A DNA stretch of 64,000 nucleotides, taken from the NCBI RefSeq assembly GCF_016925675.1, contig NZ_CP070506.1, positions 4,028,501 to 4,092,500 on the forward strand. The letters run 5' to 3'. The first letter of the stretch is position 1. Each line of letters opens with the position of its first letter. Both the position numbers and the translations under genes were made by a program. Under the pieces are notes generated by a model. The model made no database searches. It was given only the letters and a program-made list of their open reading frames with translations, and was not told the origin of the DNA. This document shows, piece by piece, positions 55,312-64,000 of the stretch. The DNA comes from Pseudomonas hygromyciniae (lineage in GTDB: Bacteria; Pseudomonadota; Gammaproteobacteria; Pseudomonadales; Pseudomonadaceae).

Positions 55312-55548
55312 TTATTGCACCGAAAAAAGACTGGGTTCACCCTGCACCAAAGCAAAGCGCGGGACCTGTTCGCCGTCAACTTCGACGGTCTCCAGGAACA
55401 TGCTCAAGGGACGCACCCAAAAGCCGTAATCGCCATACAGTGCTTGGTAGAACACCACTTCTTCCTCGGTCTCGGAGTGCCGCGCCACATTGAAAACGCG
55501 GTACTCGGGACCTTTGTAATGCCTGTAGAGCCCTGGTTCGACTTTCAT
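55312..55548 (-). CDS. DUF1653-family small protein
   Basis: A 78-residue protein MKVEPGLYRHYKGPEYRVFN followed by the DUF1653 core (EEEVVFYQALYGDYGFWVRPLSMFLETV) and VQGEPSLFSVQ at the end. A single SH3-like beta domain with many aromatics, no known function. GAGGG 8-12 nt before the ATG at 55548. It lies downstream of fadBA on the same strand, past the fadBA terminator, so has its own promoter, and upstream of topA (115 bp). Confidence 0.85.
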   Translation of the reverse strand: MKVEPGLYRHYKGPEYRVFNVARHSETEEEVVFYQALYGDYGFWVRPLSMFLETVEVDGEQVPRFALVQGEPSLFSVQ

Positions 55549-55592
55549 GCTCTGGCCCTCTTACAAAATTTATTAAAAAAAATAAAAATTCC

Positions 55593-55624
55593 AAAAAACA
55601 AAAACCGGGGGCACTGGGCCCCGG
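55593..55624 (-). terminator. Intrinsic terminator of fadBA
   Basis: Read on the minus strand, CCGGGG and CCCCGG pair around an eight-base loop and are followed by TTTTTGTTTTTT. It lies 18 bp beyond the fadA stop. Confidence 0.8.
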
Positions 55625-55642
55625 CTTCCGTCAACCCAACGC

Positions 55643-58995
<3,353 letters not shown>

Positions 58996-59342
58996 CAACT
59001 GATCTCCACGATATGGAAGCTGAACAGTACACGTCGGACGCTGGCCGAAGCGTAAACACAGACGTTACCGTCGATGCTAACGCCTATTTGCCAGGCACAC
59101 CCGCCAACGCGATAGTCGGGATTCTGTACGAACGGTCTGAAGGACAAACGCTCAATTCATACGCCCGTTTGATTTGGGTACGCCACCTTCAGCCAATTTC
59201 CGACAATTGTCAATCGCTCGAAAGGGCTGCTAAAACGCGACTTTTCAGTCATTTCAGAACCGCTACGCCGAATCAATGCGCAGGCATTCACCTGATCAAT
59301 AATCCAAAACAGCCAGCAAAGGCCTGTACAGCGACGGATAAC
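58996..59342. other. Non-coding stretch upstream of fadB
   Basis: This should contain the fadB promoter. A plus-strand open frame of 113 codons (59013-59354) has no recognised domain or convincing ribosome site. Half-sites CAAAC and GTTTG (near 59143 and 59166) are 18 bp apart, too far for a PsrA site. Nothing else is recognised. Confidence 0.5.
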
Positions 59343-59449
59343 CGGCTAGGCTAGCCGCATGTGTGAACGCCTACGCGAATGCGCGGCGTGATGAATCAAT
59401 TACCGGCCTGCCTGGCCAACTCCAGCCCGATGATGAAGTCGGGCTTTTT
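59343..59449 (+). ncRNA. Candidate small RNA with intrinsic terminator
   Basis: No gene is present, yet an intrinsic terminator ends here: AGCCCGA (59424-59430) and TCGGGCT (59439-59445) followed by a T-run. It is preceded by two further hairpins, ACGCC...GGCGT (59367-59389) and GGCC-TGCCT-GGCC (59405-59417). A perfect palindrome CGGCTAG-G-CTAGCCG (59343-59357) lies just upstream and could be an operator or promoter element. Three successive stems, a terminator and no coding frame fit a ~90-100 nt sRNA. No known RNA family is recognised. Confidence 0.4.
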
Positions 59450-59470
59450 ATTGCCTACAATTTCATCACT

Positions 59471-59560
59471 GTAGAAGCGAGCTTGCTCGCGAAAAACCTG
59501 AGCGCGCCGCGTTAAACCAGGTTTGCCACGTTATCGTTGACGATTTCGGGCGCAGACGGT
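59471..59560. repeat. REPIN remnant
   Basis: The left arm GTAGAAGCGAGCTTGCTCGC GAAAAACCTGAG is a near-standard REP with one change. The right part holds only the shared internal word CGTTATCGTTGACGATTTCG and no mirror arm, so the element looks truncated. Confidence 0.65.
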
Positions 59561-59619
59561 GTCAGGCCAGAGCCTTGAGCAAGGCGTTGATATTCTGCAA
59601 GACGCTCAATTCGCCCTTC

Positions 59620-60000
59620 TCACCCCCAATACAAAGCGATCATCTGCCCATCGGCTTCGATTTTGTAGACGTTATCCGGCAGCGTTGCAAAATGCGGCAA
59701 CAACTTCTCATCGACGCAGATTTCCCTCCATTGATTGACCCATACCCCCGGCTCCAACTGCCAGTAACACCAGAGGGCCGGCTTACTGCCCCGCCGCGGC
59801 CGACAGTACTGCGCACACGGGCTGGGCGGCTCTTGCTTGAGCCAGTGCGGCCACTCCTGGGGCGACAACTGCATCGCCAGGCCAATGCGGCGGGCCTCCA
59901 TGCGCAGGGCCATGCGCCCGCTCTGGTGGCGCGAAGGTCGCAGCCATGCCAGGGGGCTCAACACCACTAGAAGGATTGACACCACTATCCAGACCGTCAT
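59620..60000 (-). CDS. Small membrane-anchored conserved hypothetical protein
   Basis: A 126-residue protein from ATG 60000. An N-terminal membrane segment (WIVVSILLVVLSPLAWL, residues 4-20) is followed by a cytosolic ~100-residue domain with conserved tryptophans (QEWPHWLKQ; LWCYWQLEPGVWVNQWREI). Homologues near uspA in Pseudomonas are known to me only as unnamed proteins. It diverges from uspA by 95 bp. The high aromatic content and consistent codon use support a real gene; function unknown. Confidence 0.75.
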   Translation of the reverse strand: MTVWIVVSILLVVLSPLAWLRPSRHQSGRMALRMEARRIGLAMQLSPQEWPHWLKQEPPSPCAQYCRPRRGSKPALWCYWQLEPGVWVNQWREICVDEKLLPHFATLPDNVYKIEADGQMIALYWG

Positions 60001-60095
60001 ATGTGTACTCCCGAATTTCTAGATGAGCGGATCCAACCCCATCCGCTTGAAAGCAGCCATACTGAACTTATTGCAGTCCCCTGGAGGAACGCCTC

Positions 60096-60533
60096 ATGAC
60101 TTACGAACATATTCTGGTCGCCGTGGACCTGACCGAAGAGTGCGATCCGGTGATCAAGCGCGCCGTGGCCATTGCCGGCGATACCGTGAAGCTGTCCCTG
60201 GTGCATATCGTCGAACCCATGGCCATGGCCTTTGGCGGCGACGTACCGATGGACCTTTCGCAACTGCAACAGCAGCAGTTCGACCAGGCCAAGGAGCGCC
60301 TGGACCGCCTGATTGCCAAGTATCCCGCGCTGAAAAAGGACCAAAGCCACCTGACCTATGGTCAGCCACGCCAGGAAATCCACCACCTGGCCAAAGAGCA
60401 GAACTGCGACCTGATCGTGGTCGGCAGCCATGGTCGTCATGGCCTGGCGTTGTTGCTGGGCTCGACGGCCAACGACGTCCTGCACGGTGCGCCTTGCGAT
60501 GTGCTGGCGGTGAAGCTGGTCAAGAGCTCGTAA
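60096..60533 (+). CDS. Universal stress protein UspA-type
   Basis: A 145-residue single-domain Usp protein. It begins MTYEHILVAVDLTEECDPVI, the UspA N-terminus with Asp11-type nucleotide contact, and has the ATP-binding motif G-2x-G-9x-G(S/T) in GSHGRHGLALLLGSTAN near residues 111-125. The full length fits the UspA subgroup; Usp proteins are induced in stasis and stress. Ribosome site GGAGG upstream. A terminator at 60570-60605 follows, shared with the convergent uup gene. Confidence 0.88.
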   Translation: MTYEHILVAVDLTEECDPVIKRAVAIAGDTVKLSLVHIVEPMAMAFGGDVPMDLSQLQQQQFDQAKERLDRLIAKYPALKKDQSHLTYGQPRQEIHHLAKEQNCDLIVVGSHGRHGLALLLGSTANDVLHGAPCDVLAVKLVKSS

Positions 60534-60569
60534 GAACACCAGCTCCTAACCTTGAATTGCATTTCATAT

Positions 60570-60605
60570 AAAAAAACCGGTGCTCGTAAGAGCGCCGGTT
60601 TTTTA
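60570..60605. terminator. Bidirectional terminator of uspA and uup
   Basis: AAAAAACCGGTGCTC pairs with GAGCGCCGGTTTTTT (one mismatch) around GTAA. It suits both convergent genes. Confidence 0.9.
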
Positions 60606-60620
60606 TTGCCGCTGAATCAA

Positions 60621-62537
60621 TCAGGCATCCAGCTCGGCCCAACGCTCAACCAGCACTTCCAGCTCCTGGTTGAGTTTATCCAGGGACTCGATGACCTTGG
60701 CAGTTTCCGCCGCAGGGCGCAGGTAGAAGCCTGCGTCAGCCATTTCGGCTTCCACGGCTGCGATCTGCTGCTCCTTGGCGTCGATATCACCCGGCAAGGC
60801 TTCCAGCTCACGCTGCAGCTTGTAGCTGAGCTTTTTCTTGGCCGCCGGCGCAGCGTCCTGAACAGGTTCAGCAGCGGCAGGTGCAACCACCGCAGAGTTC
60901 AAGTCGGCCTTGCCGGACTTGCTCTCGGTCACGCCCAGCAGGCGCGGCGAACCGCCCTGGCGCAGCCAGTCCTGGTAACCACCGACGTATTCGCGCACCT
61001 TGCCTTCACCTTCGAAGACCAGGGTACTGGTGACCACGTTGTCGAGGAATGCCCGGTCGTGGCTGACCATCAGCACGGTGCCGTTGAAGGTCAGCAGGAC
61101 CTCTTCCAGCAGTTCGAGGGTTTCCACGTCGAGGTCGTTGGTCGGTTCGTCGAGCACCAGCAGGTTGGCCGGCTTGCTGAACAGCTTGGCCAGCAGCAAG
61201 CGCGCACGCTCACCGCCAGACAAGGCCTTGACCGGGGTGCGGGCACGTTGTGGGCTGAACAGGAAGTCGCCCAGGTAGCTCAGGACGTGGCGGCTCTGGC
61301 CGTCGATATCGATAAAGTCGCGGCCTTCGGCGACGTTGTCGATCACGGTTTTTTCCAGGTCCAACTGGTGGCGCAACTGGTCGAAGTAGGCCACGTCGAT
61401 GCGCGTGCCCTCTTCCACGGTGCCGCTGGTCGGTTGCAGGCCGTTGAGCATCAGCTTGAGCAAAGTGGTCTTGCCGGTACCGTTGGCGCCCAGCAAGCCG
61501 ATGCGGTCGCCACGCTGCAGGACCATGGAGAAGTCCTTGATCAGGAACGGGCCATCCGGGTGATGGAAGCTGACGTTCTCCAGGACCATGACCTGCTTGC
61601 CCGACTTGTCGGCGGTATCCAGCTGGATGTTGGCCTTGCCGGTGCGCTCGCGACGTTCGCTGCGCTCGACACGCAAGGCTTTCAGGGCGCGTACGCGGCC
61701 TTCGTTACGGGTACGGCGCGCCTTGATGCCCTGGCGGATCCAGACTTCTTCCTGGGCCAGCTTTTTGTCGAACAGCGCGTTGGCGGTTTCTTCAGCGGCC
61801 AGGGTGGCTTCCTTGTGCACCAGGAAGCTGGCGTAGTCGCCGTTCCAGTCGATCAGGCCGCCGCGATCCAGTTCGAGGATGCGCGTGGCGAGGTTCTGCA
61901 AAAAAGAACGGTCGTGCGTGATAAACAGCACGGCGCCCTGAAAGTCCTTGAGGGCTTCTTCCAGCCAGGCAATCGCGCCGATATCCAGGTGGTTGGTCGG
62001 TTCGTCGAGCAGCAGCAGGTCCGGCTCGGACACCAGGGCCTGGGCCAGCAGCACGCGGCGACGCCAGCCGCCGGACAGTTCGGCAAGGGTCTTGTCAGCC
62101 GGCAATTGCAGGCGGCTCAAGGTGCTGTCGACCAGTTGCTGCAAGCGCCAGCCATCACGGGCTTCGAGGTCTTGCTGGACGTGCATCAGCTTGTCCAGGT
62201 CAGCGTCGGTGACGCAGTTCTGCGCCAGGTGATGGTACTGGGCAAGCAATTCGCCTACGCCATCGAGGCCTTCGGCAACCACGTCGAACACGGTCCGTTC
62301 GTCGGCCACCGGCAATTCTTGCGGCAATTCGCCGATCTTCAGGCCCGGGGCACGCCACACGGAGCCGTCATCGGGCTTCTGGTCGCCCTTGACCAGCTTC
62401 ATCATGCTGGACTTGCCGGTGCCGTTGCGGCCGATGATGCACACCCGCTCACCACGGGCGATCTGCCAGGACACCTTGTCCAACAACGGCATAGCGCCGA
62501 AAGCAAGGGACACATCGCTGAATTTGAGCAGGGTCAT
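60621..62537 (-). CDS. uup: ABC-F family ATPase Uup
   Basis: A 638-residue soluble tandem ABC protein. The first domain shows Walker A GRNGTGKSS (36-44) and the signature LSGGWRRRVLL; the second has GANGTGKTT and LSGGERARLLL. Both Walker B motifs end in DEPTNHLD and DEPTNDLD. The long linker (VERSERRERTGKANIQL) and a C-terminal Lys/Ala-rich coiled-coil extension (~100 residues) are typical of Uup, which acts on translating ribosomes and influences transposon excision. ATG 62537 has GGAG 7 nt upstream. Upstream, 213 bp separate it from the divergent slt gene. Confidence 0.93.
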   Translation of the reverse strand: MTLLKFSDVSLAFGAMPLLDKVSWQIARGERVCIIGRNGTGKSSMMKLVKGDQKPDDGSVWRAPGLKIGELPQELPVADERTVFDVVAEGLDGVGELLAQYHHLAQNCVTDADLDKLMHVQQDLEARDGWRLQQLVDSTLSRLQLPADKTLAELSGGWRRRVLLAQALVSEPDLLLLDEPTNHLDIGAIAWLEEALKDFQGAVLFITHDRSFLQNLATRILELDRGGLIDWNGDYASFLVHKEATLAAEETANALFDKKLAQEEVWIRQGIKARRTRNEGRVRALKALRVERSERRERTGKANIQLDTADKSGKQVMVLENVSFHHPDGPFLIKDFSMVLQRGDRIGLLGANGTGKTTLLKLMLNGLQPTSGTVEEGTRIDVAYFDQLRHQLDLEKTVIDNVAEGRDFIDIDGQSRHVLSYLGDFLFSPQRARTPVKALSGGERARLLLAKLFSKPANLLVLDEPTNDLDVETLELLEEVLLTFNGTVLMVSHDRAFLDNVVTSTLVFEGEGKVREYVGGYQDWLRQGGSPRLLGVTESKSGKADLNSAVVAPAAAEPVQDAAPAAKKKLSYKLQRELEALPGDIDAKEQQIAAVEAEMADAGFYLRPAAETAKVIESLDKLNQELEVLVERWAELDA

Positions 62538-62749
62538 ACGCTTCTCCAAAAACTGGGCGCGCATTCTACCTGAGTTGGGGGGTGAAGCGGCCGGCATTTT
62601 CATGACCGACACGTTCTGTAGGACATTTCTTGAGAACTTCGGCGAAGCGGCCTGCAAAGCTTTCACCGGCTGCGAGCAAAAGGCTAAGCTAGGGGCAATC
62701 AGTGTCGACAGCGTCGGCACTAGTCCTGATTTCTTTGCACGGACGTCTC

Positions 62750-64000
62750 ATGCGCAGTCGCCTTTTCAGCTTTTTATCTTGCCTGCTTCTTTCCTCCACC
62801 GCCGTCCAAACCGCCCAGGCAGTGGACCTGACCACCCAACGCCAATATTACGACCAAGCCAAGCGTGCCCTGGCCAAAGGCGATACCGGGCCGTACATGC
62901 AATACAGCCAGGCCCTGGCCGATTACCCGCTGACGCCGTACCTGGCCTACGACGAGCTGACCGCACGCCTCAAATCCGCCAGTAACCAGGAAATCGAACA
63001 GTTCCTGGCCAAGCATGGCGACCTGCCCCAGGCCAACTGGATGAAGCTGCGCTGGTTGCGCTGGCTGGCCGAGCGTGGCGACTGGAAGACCTTTGAAAAA
63101 TACTACGACGCCAAGCTCAACTTCACCGAGCTGGACTGCCTGCACGGCCAATACCAGCTGAGCAACAACCTCAAGGCCGAAGGCTACAAAACCGCCGAAG
63201 CCCTGTGGATGACCGGCAAATCCCAACCGGCCGCCTGTGATGCCACCTTTGGCCAATGGGCCGCCGCCGGACAATTGACCGAACAGAAAATCTGGGACCG
63301 CGCCAAGCTCGCCGCCGAAGCCCGCAACTATCCGCTGGCCAACAGCCTGGTGAAAACCCTGCCCACCCTGGGTGCCCAGGGCCGCCTGATGGTGGATGTG
63401 GCGCAAAAGCCCACCATGCTCAGCGACCCATCGCGCTTCCTGCCCGCCACAGAAGCCATGTCCGACGCCGTCGGCCTGGGCCCTGCGCCGCCTGGCGCGC
63501 CAGGACCCGGAACAAGCCATGGCCCTGCTGGATGGGTATGCCAGCAGCATGCACTTCTCCCGTGATGAAAAAGTGTCCATCGCCCGGGAAATCGGCCTGA
63601 CCCTGGCGCGCCGCTACGACCCCCGCGCCCTGGACGTGATGACCAAATATGATCCGGAGCTGCGTGACAATACCGTCTCCGAATGGCGCCTGCGCCTGCT
63701 GCTGCGTCTGGCCCGCTGGGAAGATGCCTACCAGTTGACCCGCAAGCTGCCCCAGGACCTCGCCACCACCAACCGCTGGCGCTACTGGCAGGCCCGCGCG
63801 CTGGAACTGGCCGAGCCGAAGAACCCGCAAGCGCTGGTGCTGTACAAAGGCCTGGCCAAGGAGCGGGATTTTTATGGTTTCCTTGCCGCAGATCGCTCCC
63901 AGGCACCCTATCAACTGAACAACCAACCGCTGGTCATGAGCCACGCGCTGATCAACAAGGTACGTAACACTGCGGGTGTGCGTCGCGCCCTGGAGTTTTA
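62750..64000 (+). pseudogene. Soluble lytic transglycosylase (Slt-like), frameshifted and cut by window end
   Basis: An Slt70-type murein transglycosylase missing its C-terminal catalytic end. ATG 62750 starts a signal peptide (MRSRLFSFLSCLLLSSTAVQ, cleavage near residue 24). The alpha-superhelical U/L domain follows (KRALAKGDTGPYMQYSQALA; DYPLTPYLAYDELTARLK), characteristic of the Slt family. The first frame ends at 63565 after a +1 shift around 63479-63483 (GGGCCC); dropping one base gives VGLALRRLARQDPEQAMALL and the frame stays open to the last base. The active-site Glu would lie beyond the window. A sequencing error is the likelier cause, as in copS and the glycerophosphodiesterase. Confidence 0.78.

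Noticed and set aside
59140..59172. PsrA box upstream of fadB
   Set aside because: Half-sites CAAAC and GTTTG exist but are 18 bp apart; the PsrA motif allows 2-4 bp.
59013..59354. 113-codon plus-strand frame upstream of fadB
   Set aside because: No domain, unusual composition, no ribosome site; it runs into the palindrome and candidate sRNA.
60552..62573. Open frame of ~670 codons opposite uup
   Set aside because: Antisense shadow of Uup, starting in the shared terminator.

Overview
The window reads as a chromosomal segment of a Pseudomonas, most likely of the P. fluorescens group. The basis is high-GC coding sequence, gene neighbourhoods I recall from Pseudomonas (tal-rssC/rssB-PilZ-mlaA; queF-cupredoxin-copRS; lolCDE-sth-apbE; gap-mfd-csiV; nagZ-psrA-lexA-sulA-topA-fadBA-uspA-uup-slt), and many REP/REPIN palindromes of the Pseudomonas type. 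Species assignment is inference.

Layout. 1-6.7 kb: three LysR regulators, a purine-nucleoside uptake set (Tsx-like porin, PunC, PunR), an ArgD-like aminotransferase and a HAD hydrolase, several meeting tail to tail with overlapping stops. 6.9-9.8 kb: fabV and ppnN, divergent. 9.9-15.0 kb: an accessory stretch with an AbrB/PIN toxin-antitoxin pair with a palindromic operator candidate, a small secreted protein, and a compact module of EgtD-like methyltransferase, 2-oxoglutarate/Fe(II) oxygenase and EamA exporter divergent from a LysR regulator. That module is the best candidate for an undescribed small-molecule pathway. 15-20.8 kb: mqo, an MFS exporter, dusA and tal. 20.87-22.18 kb: a complete IS3-family element with inverted repeats, a 3-bp target duplication and a frameshift heptamer. 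22.2-30.4 kb: RssB/RssC-like regulators, PilZ, a REPIN-bearing miniature element inserted into a terminator, mlaA, a HAD pseudoenzyme, queF and the copper genes cupredoxin-copRS. 30.4-41 kb: lolCDE, PilZ, glycerophosphodiesterase, sthA, apbE, a citrate-type symporter and a long gap. 41.3-64 kb: mfd, csiV, an SNF2 helicase, nagZ, psrA, lexA-sulA, topA, fadBA, a possible small RNA, uspA, uup, and a lytic transglycosylase cut by the window end.

How the parts relate. Much of the right half is housekeeping: envelope (lol, mla, nagZ, csiV, slt), DNA repair (mfd, lexA, sulA, topA) and fatty-acid use (psrA with fadBA). Regulatory DNA is readable at several points: tandem LexA boxes before lexA, tandem PsrA-type palindromes before psrA, a CopR/CusR-type box between the cupredoxin gene and copR, and a perfect palindrome before the toxin-antitoxin pair.

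Caution on the sequence. Three conserved genes (copS, the glycerophosphodiesterase, slt) are each broken by one extra base in a short G/C run and read through when it is removed. This looks more like sequencing error than decay, but it cannot be settled from the sequence alone.
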